NCBI RefSeq assembly: GCF_036429475.1
Contig: NZ_CP144125.1
Location: 744,001 to 808,000 of the forward strand
Reading direction: 5' to 3'
DNA length: 64,000 nt
From: Halalkalicoccus sp. CGA53
GTDB taxonomy: Archaea > Halobacteriota > Halobacteria > Halobacteriales > Halalkalicoccaceae
The notes beneath the pieces are model-generated. The model was not told the origin of the DNA and ran no database searches. It saw only the letters and a list, made by a program, of their open reading frames with translations. A program made the position numbers and the translations under genes. Below are positions 25,014 through 33,070 of this stretch, one piece after another. Position 1 is the first letter of the stretch. Each line of letters begins with the position of its first letter.

Positions 25014-26039
25014 TCACTCGAGTAAGTGGTCCTCGATGCCGGGCAAAATCTCGATCAACTCCCCGTAGGCACCGAGGTGTTCTTCGGACGTTGCGGTCGT
25101 CAGTCGGTACACGCCCAGGACGTCCGCAAGGATCTCCTGGCCCTCCGGATCGTCGTTGAGCGCGAGGAGTGCCTCTTGGAGCAGTTCTCGCTCAGCATCG
25201 CTCGCCTCCGGGCTGGCCATGATCGGGTGGCTTGGAACCTCCGCGAACTCCGCTAACAGTTCGTACTCGTTCATGTTCAGGCACCATCCCTCCGCATCGT
25301 CCCCTCCACAGTACTCCTCCGGCGTGCTCTTTCGCACGAACGCCACGTCCCCGTGCCCTTCGGAGAGACACTGCAGCGCCCCGACGTAGCCCCCGCCGAC
25401 GACGGGGTCGCCGAAGAACTCCTCGACGGCTGTCCGGATGGCCGTGACGTCGTCGTCCTCCTCGAAAGAGACCAGACCCTCGTGAGCGAGATGGGCCATC
25501 GGGATCAGCATTCCCGCCCCGGTCAGGTCTCCCGTGTGACAGCTGTCGACGCCCTCCAGGTCTTCGATTGTCTCGATCCCCCCGTCAGACCGGACCCAGG
25601 CCGCGGCCACGTAGTACGTATCGCCCTCCTCGTCGGCTTCGACGGCGAGCGGCTCTAGGCCGTACTCTTGCCAGCCGACCCAGGAGGGGCCACCGCTCAG
25701 ATACGCCACGTGGGCCTGTCCCGTGGCCAGGGCGGTGATCGCGGTGCTGTCGTTCTGGACGGGATCTATCCGCGTCGGAACGCCGGTTTCGGAGCCCATC
25801 CAGTCGGCGAGGGGTGCGTACTCCCGTTCGACGTCGTCCGGGTCATCGCGCACCGTAGCCGCGAAGACGAACTCCCCGGCCACATCCCGATCACCGTCCC
25901 CGGGATCGGCCTCGTCGTCTCCCGGCTCGTCTCCATCACCGAGGCAGCCGGCCACTCCCGTCGCGGTGACGCAAGCAGACGTCCTCAGCAGTGTCCGCCT
26001 CGAAATCCCGATCGTATCCCGACGGGAATCGGAGTCCAT
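25014..26039 (-). CDS. phnD: Phosphonate/phosphite-type ABC transporter substrate-binding lipoprotein
   Basis: 341-aa PhnD-family binding protein. The N-terminus carries twin arginines (SRRTLLRTSACV) and a lipobox VAGC near residue 31, followed by an acidic linker, so it is probably a Tat-exported lipoprotein. The mature part has the family pattern FVFAATVRDDPDDVEREYAP, then YLSGGPSWVGW and a central SCHTGDLTGAGMLIP ligand-binding turn. It is first in a phnD-phnC-phnE operon with a palindrome over its promoter. The ligand could also be phosphite or phosphate. Confidence 0.88.
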   Translation of the reverse strand: MDSDSRRDTIGISRRTLLRTSACVTATGVAGCLGDGDEPGDDEADPGDGDRDVAGEFVFAATVRDDPDDVEREYAPLADWMGSETGVPTRIDPVQNDSTAITALATGQAHVAYLSGGPSWVGWQEYGLEPLAVEADEEGDTYYVAAAWVRSDGGIETIEDLEGVDSCHTGDLTGAGMLIPMAHLAHEGLVSFEEDDDVTAIRTAVEEFFGDPVVGGGYVGALQCLSEGHGDVAFVRKSTPEEYCGGDDAEGWCLNMNEYELLAEFAEVPSHPIMASPEASDAERELLQEALLALNDDPEGQEILADVLGVYRLTTATSEEHLGAYGELIEILPGIEDHLLE

Positions 26040-26046
26040 GAAGGGG

Positions 26047-26070
26047 ATTTAGATCTATCTAAATAAAAAG
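26047..26070 (-). promoter_or_regulatory. Palindromic operator overlapping the phnDCE promoter
   Basis: ATTTAGATCTATCTAAAT (26047-26064) is an 8-bp perfect inverted repeat around CT. On the minus strand the TATA-like CTTTTTATTT (26061-26070) overlaps its distal end, 22-32 nt above the phnD ATG. A protein bound here would block transcription. The TTAG-N6-CTAA form recalls DtxR/MntR-type sites, but the regulator is unknown. Confidence 0.6.
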
Positions 26071-26296
26071 TTTGCCAGTACACTCCCCACCCTCGGCCTG
26101 AATTAAACAATCTTCGAGCATGGTCTAAAGAACCTCTTCCGAACTCCGCTACGAGGCCGGGGCATGCTGGGGAGGTACCCAGCCGATGCGTCCGGGATAG
26201 CTCGATCCACGCGAGCGATCGAAGACGAGCCGGTCGAAGGCTGTGGCTGTCGCTCACCGGGAGATAATCGAGTGGGAGGTGGATCTCGCTAGCTGC

Positions 26297-26959
26297 TCAG
26301 TCGATGTAACCCAGCGCGTCGTCGATCCGGCCGAGTTCGGGGCCAGTCGTCTCGTTCCCGACGACGTAGCCGTTCTCGTTGGCGACCAGCCCGGAACCGA
26401 CCAGCGGCGCGCCGTAGTTGATCGTGCCGATGTCAGCCGGAACCCCGAGTAGCTCTTCGAGGAAGTCGAGTTCGGCGTCCGTGGCCTTCGGGTGACAGAG
26501 CACGCCACGGTTCGTCGCCACGGCTGCGGCACCCACCGTCCGGAGCGTCGCGAGGTCACCGCGTTCGACGGGCACGTCGAGTCCGTTCTCGACGGCCTCG
26601 ACCGCACCCTCGGGAAGTTCGGGGTGGACGTAGGCGCCTGTATCGTTCGCCAGAACGACGTTGCCCGCCGCGTTGATCTTCCCCGGGAGCTCGGTGACAG
26701 AGAGGCCGGCCCCCTCCAGTGCCTCGCGCTCGACGTCGGTGACCTGGCTGCTCACGACGAGGCCGTTGCCGTTGCCGGCGGCGAGCGCGCCAACGGTCGA
26801 GGCACCGCCGATCGTCGTCGGGATCACGGGGACGCCGAGCTCTGACTCGATCCCCTCGCAGGTGTCCTCCTCGGCGTCGCGTCGGACGAGCACACAGCTG
26901 TCGGTCGCACGTGCGAAGACGCCGACGGCCGACGAGCCGGAGAAAGTCGTCCGAAGCAC
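26297..26959 (-). CDS. eif6: Translation initiation factor aIF6
   Basis: 220-aa anti-association factor that binds the large ribosomal subunit and keeps it from joining the small subunit too early. The five-fold pentein repeat is visible as recurring [50 protein letters not shown] and [14 protein letters not shown] blocks. The start is a GTG at 26959, one base after the rpl31e stop, giving a [10 protein letters not shown]-type N-terminus like other archaeal aIF6 proteins. It is the last gene of rpl39e-rpl31e-eif6. Confidence 0.95.
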   Translation of the reverse strand: MLRTTFSGSSAVGVFARATDSCVLVRRDAEEDTCEGIESELGVPVIPTTIGGASTVGALAAGNGNGLVVSSQVTDVEREALEGAGLSVTELPGKINAAGNVVLANDTGAYVHPELPEGAVEAVENGLDVPVERGDLATLRTVGAAAVATNRGVLCHPKATDAELDFLEELLGVPADIGTINYGAPLVGSGLVANENGYVVGNETTGPELGRIDDALGYID

Positions 26960-26960
26960 G

Positions 26961-27239
26961 CTACTCCGCGAGTTCGGCCTCGACGATCGACTCGCCGGCC
27001 TCTTGGAACCGGGCCGCCCGGACGCGGAGTTTGCGCGGGGGACGTTTCGACCCACGGGCCCAGACGGCCTCGTTGATCGAGCCGTCGAGGCGCACGTCGC
27101 TCTCCTCGACCTTGAAGTGCTGTGCGAGGTGCGATCGCACCAACGACATCGCCTTCTTCGCGCGCTTGTGCTTCGCCTCGGCGTTCGCCTTCCGCAGGGG
27201 AACGGTCATCACCCGTTCCTCGAAGTCGCTCGCGCTCAT
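26961..27239 (-). CDS. rpl31e: Large-subunit ribosomal protein eL31
   Basis: 92-aa ribosomal protein of the archaeal/eukaryotic L31e family, located near the polypeptide exit tunnel. It starts [16 protein letters not shown] and carries the conserved [17 protein letters not shown] helix and the [13 protein letters not shown] strand. The ATG at 27239 overlaps the rpl39e stop (TGATG); a GTG one codon upstream is less likely. The gap to the GTG of eif6 is 1 nt, so translation is probably coupled through the operon. Confidence 0.97.
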   Translation of the reverse strand: MSASDFEERVMTVPLRKANAEAKHKRAKKAMSLVRSHLAQHFKVEESDVRLDGSINEAVWARGSKRPPRKLRVRAARFQEAGESIVEAELAE

Positions 27240-27391
27240 CACTCGTCGGTGTCGCTACGCCGCCAGTTTCGGCGCTTGGGGTTTCGCATCACGTCGCGGT
27301 CGGTTCGGATCATCACCCACGCCGGGACGCGCGCGTTCTGGCGCTCCAGTTTGGCGAGGCGCTTTTTCTTCGCCTTCGTCTTCTTACCCAT
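27239..27391 (-). CDS. rpl39e: Large-subunit ribosomal protein eL39
   Basis: 50-aa basic ribosomal protein read directly from the sequence because it is short. ATG at 27391 and TGA at 27239-27241. It starts [19 protein letters not shown] and ends with [15 protein letters not shown], the classic L39e pattern that lines the exit tunnel. It opens the rpl39e-rpl31e-eif6 operon, with its stop overlapping the next start. A TATA-like box lies about 27-33 nt upstream. Confidence 0.95.
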   Translation of the reverse strand: MGKKTKAKKKRLAKLERQNARVPAWVMIRTDRDVMRNPKRRNWRRSDTDE

Positions 27392-27416
27392 AGTGCGCGC
27401 TCCTACCCGTCGGGCG

Positions 27417-27424
27417 CTTAAAAT
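27417..27424 (-). promoter_or_regulatory. TATA-like box of the rpl39e operon
   Basis: TTTTAAGC on the minus strand lies about 26-33 nt upstream of the rpl39e ATG at 27391, consistent with a leaderless ribosomal-protein transcript. Confidence 0.5.
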
Positions 27425-27500
27425 CCTGTCCTTTTAGCGGTGTTCCCCCGCTATCGCATGGCAGGGCTATACCCGTCAGTTCGCCGTAGCGACAGCCGGC

Positions 27501-27737
27501 ATGCGAACCACGTTCACCGACGACGACGAGGGTAAAGCGGTCGTAAACGAGAGCGGCGACGAGATCGGCGTGGTCGAGGCCGTCGAGGACGGCTCCGCAC
27601 ACGTCAACCCGAATCCGAACCTCACCGACAGTATCTCCTCGAAACTCGGCTGGGGCGAGGCCGACGAGGACACCTACCGGCTCGACGACGGCCGCGTCGA
27701 GCGGATCACCGAGAACCAGGTCGTCGTCCGGGACTGA
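27501..27737 (+). CDS. Small PRC-barrel-like protein
   Basis: 78-aa acidic protein with the short beta-rich pattern of PRC-barrel-type domains: GKAVVNESGDEIGVVEAVEDGS at the N-terminus and TYRLDDGRVERITENQVVVRD at the end, with a central NPNPNLTDSISSKLGWGE segment seen in haloarchaeal homologues. No signal or membrane segment is present. It stands alone, divergent from the rpl39e operon. The role is unknown. Confidence 0.75.
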   Translation: MRTTFTDDDEGKAVVNESGDEIGVVEAVEDGSAHVNPNPNLTDSISSKLGWGEADEDTYRLDDGRVERITENQVVVRD

Positions 27738-27776
27738 ACCGGCAGATCGGCCGGCGACATCCAGCGACGTCCACTT

Positions 27777-28331
27777 TCATAGCGGGAACCGTTCGACGGT
27801 GCTGTAGGCAGGCCCTTCCGGAGTGAGTTCGCTCTCGGTGAGTCGGACCTCCTCGACGTGCATCTCGCCCACGACCGGCGCACGGCTCGTGACGACCTCC
27901 TGTACCACCTCCTTCCCGCCAGCGTGGTCCATCCGCGCGAGCGTGACGTGCGGGGTGAACTCGTGGTCCTCCGGGTCGAAGCCGATCCCCACCGTTCGAG
28001 CTTCGATCGCCCCCTGGAGCCGGGTCAGGTCTTCGGTACCCTCCTCGACGCCGAGCCAGACGACGCTGATGTACTCGAGCGAGGGGAAGACGCCGAGGCC
28101 GCCGAACTGTGCGACGAACGGCGAGACCTCGCTCTCCTCGACGCCGCGTTCGATCGCGCTCGAGAGCTCGTTCACCCGACTCCCGTCCGTCTCGCCGAGG
28201 AACTTCAGCGTGAGGTGGGCCTGTTCCGGGTCGGTGAACCGGAGGCCGTCCGCACGGGCGAAGTCCTCCTGCAGGTCGGTGATCGGGTCGGCGAGGTCCT
28301 CGGGGAGGTCGACGCTGACGAACAGTCGCAT
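27777..28331 (-). CDS. thpR: RNA 2',3'-cyclic phosphodiesterase
   Basis: 184-aa two-histidine phosphoesterase of the LigT/ThpR family, which opens 2',3'-cyclic phosphates at RNA ends, for example on tRNA halves. Both catalytic motifs are present: HLTLKFLG near 44 and HVTLARM near 128, each of the H-x-T/S-x type. It starts MRLFVSVDLPED, typical for the family, at the ATG at 28331; the longer upstream frame has no good start. It is convergent with the PRC-barrel-like gene. Confidence 0.92.
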   Translation of the reverse strand: MRLFVSVDLPEDLADPITDLQEDFARADGLRFTDPEQAHLTLKFLGETDGSRVNELSSAIERGVEESEVSPFVAQFGGLGVFPSLEYISVVWLGVEEGTEDLTRLQGAIEARTVGIGFDPEDHEFTPHVTLARMDHAGGKEVVQEVVTSRAPVVGEMHVEEVRLTESELTPEGPAYSTVERFPL

Positions 28332-28403
28332 GGGACGGCTTCGCGGGGCAGGGGTTTGAGCGTTGTCGCGACTCCGGAGGAGATGACGCGGTGGTGCCGT
28401 GGC

Positions 28404-28439
28404 CTCGGTTCGCGGGCGCACGGCGCCACGCGAACCGAG
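28404..28439. repeat. 11-bp inverted repeat between divergent genes
   Basis: CTCGGTTCGCG (28404-28414) and CGCGAACCGAG (28429-28439) are perfect complements around a 14-nt GC-rich loop. The site lies between two divergent genes, so it is not a terminator. It may be an operator or a mobile repeat. Confidence 0.6.
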
Positions 28440-28507
28440 CGGGGGAGGCTGGTGCGGTCTAACGGGCGTCGGAGCCTGCACGAAGCCCACGAACTCTCCA
28501 TCGACCC

Positions 28508-28528
28508 GTGTCAGTTCTTTCCTGACAC
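28508..28528. repeat. GTGTCAG/CTGACAC hairpin upstream of PH-domain gene
   Basis: GTGTCAG and CTGACAC form a 7-bp perfect stem around TTCTTTC, about 40-60 nt above the GTG start at 28569. It could be an operator for that gene or a hairpin in its 5' leader. Confidence 0.5.
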
Positions 28529-28568
28529 CAGAGCTTTGTATCGGCCCCCAGTAGCGAGAATACGAGCC

Positions 28569-29570
28569 GTGTCCCCCTCGCTCCCCGACGACCTCGACAC
28601 CCCCGACGTGGGCTTCGTCGCCGCGTTCGGTGTGTACACCGCGGCGACGCTCACCTTCGCGTTCCTCACCGCGGCGGCAGCGACCGGCGCGGCGGTCTCG
28701 ACGCTCGTCGGTGGGATCACCTCCACCGTGACCGTGGGTCTCGTCATCGGTTCCCTGCTCGCGAGTCGACGTGAGGGACTGGCCGAACGACTCGGGCGCG
28801 ACCTCCGATCACGCCTGCTCCCCTTTTCTGTACCCGCTGGCTTCGGTGCGCTCTCGCTCGGCGCGTTCGTCTCCCCGTTCCCGGTCGGGGCGGCCGTCGG
28901 TGCCGGCCTCGGGACGCTCGTCACGGGACTCTGTGGGTGGGGAATCTCCTCGATGGGGCGCTCGCGCTACGCCCGTGCGGTCGTCTCGGACGACCCGATC
29001 CTCACCGTCTCCCATCTCGATCCGAGACAGCACTGGTGGATGGCCGCCATCGGCCTCTTCTCTCTCTCGTTCGGCGGGGCGTCCCTCGCGATGGGGGGCG
29101 GTTTCCCCGGGTTTTGGCTGACGGCGATGGGGGTCATGTTCCTGCTCTTCACCGCCGTCGTGTTCTACAACCAGAACCGCGACGAGGACTCGCGGCGAAG
29201 AATGCGGCTTCCCAGCCGCTTCGGCAGCGGGCGGTCGTACGACCTGGGCGATCCGCTCGACCCCGAGTACCTCCCGGAGCTCCGAATCCACGAGGAGGGG
29301 ATCGTTGCACACCAGTCGTGGACGAGCGAGCGGTTCGTCCCGTGGGAGCGGATTTCAGGGGTCGACCTCACCGACGACGAACTTCGGATCGGGATCCGCC
29401 GGGGGCTCGATCTTCGTTGCAAACGAGACGTTGTCGACGACCCCGAGGAGGCCGTCGAGACGATCGAACGGGTGCGTGCGGAGGCGGAGCGGGGACCCGT
29501 CGAGGACGTACGGGAGCGGTACGGCTCCCCGGAAACGGGTACGCTAGAGTTCAAGACCGAGGTCGAGTAG
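28569..29570 (+). CDS. Membrane protein with C-terminal PH-like domain
   Basis: 333-aa haloarchaeal membrane protein. About six hydrophobic spans are grouped as four between residues 15 and 120 and two between 155 and 200. A soluble part from about 230 follows, resembling a bacterial PH-like domain (LRIHEEGIVAHQSWTSERFV, then PWERISGVDLTDDELRIGI). The start is taken as GTG at 28569 because no ATG precedes the first span. The stop is 2 nt from the convergent stop of the SHOCT gene. The function is not known. Confidence 0.72.
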   Translation: MSPSLPDDLDTPDVGFVAAFGVYTAATLTFAFLTAAAATGAAVSTLVGGITSTVTVGLVIGSLLASRREGLAERLGRDLRSRLLPFSVPAGFGALSLGAFVSPFPVGAAVGAGLGTLVTGLCGWGISSMGRSRYARAVVSDDPILTVSHLDPRQHWWMAAIGLFSLSFGGASLAMGGGFPGFWLTAMGVMFLLFTAVVFYNQNRDEDSRRRMRLPSRFGSGRSYDLGDPLDPEYLPELRIHEEGIVAHQSWTSERFVPWERISGVDLTDDELRIGIRRGLDLRCKRDVVDDPEEAVETIERVRAEAERGPVEDVRERYGSPETGTLEFKTEVE

Positions 29571-29572
29571 GT

Positions 29573-29929
29573 TCAGTCCGCCCGATCGAGCGAGAGCTCC
29601 TCGGTCTCGACGCCCGCCCGCTCGGCGCGTTCGTTCGCGTCGATCAGTCTGTCCAGCCGTTCTTCGAACTCCCGCTCGGTGAGGTCGCCCGCGGCGTAGC
29701 GCGCCTGCAATCGTGTCACGGGATCGGGTTCCCTCGCGCTCTCTTCGTCGCCTCCGGTGCGCTCCATCAGGTACCAGACGAGGAAGACGCTCACGACGAG
29801 CAGCGCGGTGATCGCGACGGCGTAGATCGGTCCGGCGAACAGCAGGGCCGCGATGATGACGATGTCGGCGAGGACGAACTTGACGACGAAGATCTCGGTG
29901 AGATCGTACTTCCCGCCGCTGTCTCCCAT
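29573..29929 (-). CDS. SHOCT-domain membrane protein
   Basis: 118-aa protein with two membrane spans (about 12-30 and 36-56) and a C-terminal SHOCT motif, RLQARYAAGDLTEREFEERL near 76-95. SHOCT segments are short helical motifs found at the ends of many prokaryotic membrane proteins, thought to mediate oligomerisation. The ATG at 29929 gives the normal architecture; the longer frame above it is antisense to the TPR gene. It is convergent with the PH-domain protein. Confidence 0.82.
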   Translation of the reverse strand: MGDSGGKYDLTEIFVVKFVLADIVIIAALLFAGPIYAVAITALLVVSVFLVWYLMERTGGDEESAREPDPVTRLQARYAAGDLTEREFEERLDRLIDANERAERAGVETEELSLDRAD

Positions 29930-30034
29930 ATCGGGAATTTCGAGTGGGTGGGAATAAGCGCTGGGGACGGCCCGGACCTCGGGACGGAACGCTCGTGCGC
30001 AGGCGTTAAACCCGCTGGTCGCCAATCCAGACCT

Positions 30035-30769
30035 ATGACCGACGACGAGGACAGAGACCACCGCTACTCCGAGGGGCGCGGCTTCGAGGACCCCTACGGC
30101 GCGTTCGACCTGGAGCCGCCGGAGTTCCGGGTCGACCCCGACGAGGTCGACCCCGTCGACTCCCACGTCGTCTCCGACCTGCTCGACGAGCGCCAGATCG
30201 CGAAGGAGGACGTCGACGTGGAGTCGCTGATCGACGTCGGCCTCAGTTACATGGAGATCAACCGCCACGAGCAGGCGACCGAGGCGTTCGCCCGTGCCGC
30301 GATGTTCGCCGAGGAGGACAGCCCACTGGAAGCCGAGGCCTGGGTGAACAAGGGCGTCGCCCACGCCGAACTCGAGGAGTACGACGAGGCGGCCGGCTCC
30401 CACCGCGAGGCGCTCCGGGCCGACGACCGTGGCGAACACGCCGCGCTCGCGGAGACGAACCTCTCGTACGCGCTCTGGGAACTCGGCGAGGACGACGAGG
30501 CGTTCTACCACGCCGAACGCTCGGTCGAACTCGACGACCACTTCCCGCAGGGCTGGTACAACCGCGGATTCATGCAGCTCGAACGAGGCCTGGCCGAGGA
30601 GGCGCTCCGGAGCTTCGACAACGCGATGAAACTCGGCATGCGATCGGTCGACGTCTACGAGGAGAAGGCGCGCGCACTGGAGATGCTCGGGCGCGACGAG
30701 GAGGCCGAGGAGGTGGCCGCCCACGCCGAGGAGCTCCGCGAGCACGCCGAAGAACGACTGATCGAATGA
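30035..30769 (+). CDS. Tetratricopeptide repeat protein
   Basis: 244-aa acidic protein. After a disordered acidic N-terminus (1-65), at least four TPR units cover about 70-235, with signatures such as GLSYMEINRHEQATEAFARA, WVNKGVAHAELEEYDEAAGS and WYNRGFMQLERGLAEEALRS. TPR arrays bind other proteins, and the partner is unknown. The ATG at 30035 is about 27 nt below a TTAAA box. Its stop overlaps the start of the DUF424 gene by 4 nt, so the two are co-translated. Confidence 0.88.
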   Translation: MTDDEDRDHRYSEGRGFEDPYGAFDLEPPEFRVDPDEVDPVDSHVVSDLLDERQIAKEDVDVESLIDVGLSYMEINRHEQATEAFARAAMFAEEDSPLEAEAWVNKGVAHAELEEYDEAAGSHREALRADDRGEHAALAETNLSYALWELGEDDEAFYHAERSVELDDHFPQGWYNRGFMQLERGLAEEALRSFDNAMKLGMRSVDVYEEKARALEMLGRDEEAEEVAAHAEELREHAEERLIE

Positions 30770-31065
30770 TCATCCGCGAGCGCGAGACGCCGAAGGGACT
30801 GCTGGTCTCGGTCTGTGATTCCGAGGTCCTCGGCGAGACCTTCGAGGACGGCGAGGTGTCGCTCACCGTCACCGAGGAGTTCTACGCCGGCGAGGAGGCC
30901 GACGAGGAGCGGGTCGTCGACGGGCTCGCCCGGGCGACCGTCGCGAACCTCGTCGGCGAACGGTGTGTCGCGCTCGCGATCGACCACGGCTTCGTCGAGG
31001 AGGGAAACGTCCTCGAGGTCGGCGGGACGGTCCACGCGCAGCTGCTCTGGTTGAACCGGTTCTGA
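30766..31065 (+). CDS. DUF424 family protein
   Basis: 99-aa archaeal protein of the DUF424 family. It has KGLLVSVCDSEVLGETFEDG near the N-terminus, a central ERVVDGLARATVANLVGERCV helix and a C-terminal HAQLLWLNRF. The family is widespread in archaea and often lies near translation genes, but its function is unsettled. The ATGA overlap with the TPR gene upstream shows coupling. The length matches the family. Confidence 0.85.
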   Translation: MIIRERETPKGLLVSVCDSEVLGETFEDGEVSLTVTEEFYAGEEADEERVVDGLARATVANLVGERCVALAIDHGFVEEGNVLEVGGTVHAQLLWLNRF

Positions 31066-31165
31066 TCGCTCACGTCCCCGCGGGCCGACGAACGGAACCG
31101 CTCGCGGTTTCCAGGGGGCCGTCGGACCGAAGGAGTGTTTTCGTTCCGGCCCGTTTCCCTCCTCA

Positions 31166-32413
31166 ATGGGAATTCAGGAGTCCGCACCGCTCGACGTCGA
31201 CCGGCTCAGGGAGGACTTCCCGATCCTCGATCGGGAGTTCAACGGCCGGCGGCTGGTCTACCTCGACAACGCGGCGACGACGCAGACGCCGAACCAGGTG
31301 ATCGACTCGATCAGCGAGTACTATCGCACCTACAACGCGAACGTCCACCGGGGGATCCACCAGCTGAGCCAGGAGGCCTCCATCGCGTACGAGGAGGCCC
31401 ACGACCGGGTCGCCGAGTTCATCGGCGCCTCGGGGGGCCGCGAGGAGGTCGTCTTCACGAAGAACACGACCGAGGCGGAGAACCTCGTCGCCTACGCCTG
31501 GGGCCTAGAGGAGCTCGGCCCGGGTGACGAGATCGTCCTCACGGAGATGGAACACCACGCCTCGCTGGTCACCTGGCAGCAGATCGGAGCGAAGACCGGT
31601 GCGGACGTGAAGTACGTTCGGATCACCGACGAGGGCGAACTCGACATGGACCACGCCCGAGAGCTGATCACCGATAGTACCGAGATGGTCTCGGTGGTTC
31701 ACACCTCGAACGCGCTCGGGACGATCAACCCCGTCTCGGAGCTCGCCGACCTCGCCCACGATCACGGGTCGCTGATCTTCGTCGACGGCGCGCAGGCGGT
31801 GCCGAACATGCCGGTCGACGTCGAGGAGATCGACGCCGACCTCTACGCCTTCTCGGGGCACAAGATGGCCGGCCCGACGGGGATCGGCTGTCTCTACGGG
31901 AAGAAGCGGGTGCTGGAGGAGATGCAGCCCTACCTCTTCGGCGGCGAGATGATCACGAAGGTCACCTTCGACGAGGCGACCTGGAACGAACTGCCCTGGA
32001 AGTTCGAGGCGGGCACGCCGCCGATCGCCCAGGGCGTCGGTCTCGCGGCGGCGATCGATTATTTAGAGGAGATCGGCATGGAACGGATCCGCGCCCACGA
32101 GGAGTGGCTGACCGAGTACGCCCTCGATCGGCTCTCGGAGTACGACGACGTGGAGGTCTACGGGCCGACGGAGGCCGAAAAGCGGGGCGGACTCGTCGCG
32201 TTCAACCTCGGATCGGTCCACGCCCACGACCTCGCATCGATCACGAACGACTACGCGGTGGCGATCCGCGCTGGCGACCACTGCACCCAGCCGCTGCACG
32301 ACGTACTGGGGGTGGCCGCATCCGCCCGCGCTTCCTTCTACCTCTACAACACGCGCGAGGAGATCGACAGGCTGGTCGAGGCGATCGACGGGGCGCGCGA
32401 ACTGTTCGCCTGA
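31166..32413 (+). CDS. sufS: Cysteine desulfurase SufS
   Basis: 415-aa PLP enzyme that takes sulfur from cysteine for iron-sulfur cluster assembly. It has YLDNAATTQTP at the N-terminus, the PLP-binding Lys in FSGHKMAGPTGIGCLYG near 228, and the catalytic loop AIRAGDHCTQPLH near 367, where the usual second residue is His and here is Asp (GDHC). Length and motif order match the group II SufS type. SufU lies 3.5 kb downstream on the same strand with unrelated genes between. Confidence 0.95.
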   Translation: MGIQESAPLDVDRLREDFPILDREFNGRRLVYLDNAATTQTPNQVIDSISEYYRTYNANVHRGIHQLSQEASIAYEEAHDRVAEFIGASGGREEVVFTKNTTEAENLVAYAWGLEELGPGDEIVLTEMEHHASLVTWQQIGAKTGADVKYVRITDEGELDMDHARELITDSTEMVSVVHTSNALGTINPVSELADLAHDHGSLIFVDGAQAVPNMPVDVEEIDADLYAFSGHKMAGPTGIGCLYGKKRVLEEMQPYLFGGEMITKVTFDEATWNELPWKFEAGTPPIAQGVGLAAAIDYLEEIGMERIRAHEEWLTEYALDRLSEYDDVEVYGPTEAEKRGGLVAFNLGSVHAHDLASITNDYAVAIRAGDHCTQPLHDVLGVAASARASFYLYNTREEIDRLVEAIDGARELFA

Positions 32414-32424
32414 GTACCTCGGCG

Positions 32425-32811
32425 TTCATCTCCCAGTGTCCGATCCCGCTCCCCACGGTGTCCTCGACGAACGCGAAACGAGCGACAGCGTTCACCCGCA
32501 GTCTCCCGACCAGGACGGTCCAACCGGCCGGTTCGACTCACGAAAGCGCCTCCTCTGGCCCGTCGGGAACGGTCAGGTAGACCCCGACGCCACCCTCGCC
32601 CGGCTCGTACGGGACGGTCGTCCCGTCGGGAGAGACGTAATCGTCGAGGCGGTGATTCCGCCGACCTCGTTCCCTCCCTCCGAGATGACCCGTAGCGGGT
32701 ATCGTTCCCCGTCGTCGTCGCTATCTCGTACTCGATCACGGTTCCGTAGAACTCGACTGCTCGCTCGACCTCGGCCGATGGGATCCCGAACCATCCGATC
32801 GCGTCACTCAT
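32425..32811 (-). pseudogene. Decayed VOC (glyoxalase-like) family gene
   Basis: Remains of a vicinal-oxygen-chelate protein. The frame from the ATG at 32811 reads SDAIGWFGIPSAEVERAVEF, the usual N-terminus of haloarchaeal VOC proteins. Similarity then moves to a second frame (ERYPLRVISEGGNEVGGITA), to a third (DDYVSPDGTTVPYEPGEG, then VYLTVPDGPEEALS and stop), and again to another (ARFAFVEDTVGSGIGHWEMN). At least three frameshifts and probably small deletions are needed to explain this. It lies between sufS and a winged-helix gene and should not make a functional enzyme. Confidence 0.8.
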
Positions 32812-33070
32812 GGCGCTCTCCGGGGGGTCGTCCCCACACCGCGAGAGGAGCGCGACCGACCTAGAGCTGCGGCGAGCGGACCGAAACTGGACCATTCGGT
32901 GACCGACGACGACGTTCACTTTCGCTTCGCTTGGATCGTGGCTTTTAGTCCGGCCCGCCTCTCGTTCGCATGGTCGTCGTGAGTGTACGCTCCCGCCCTC
33001 CGGTCCCCGACTTCGACGGTGCGAGCGGGGTCCGGTGGCGAGTCGTGATCGATCCGGGATCGGTGTGTCG

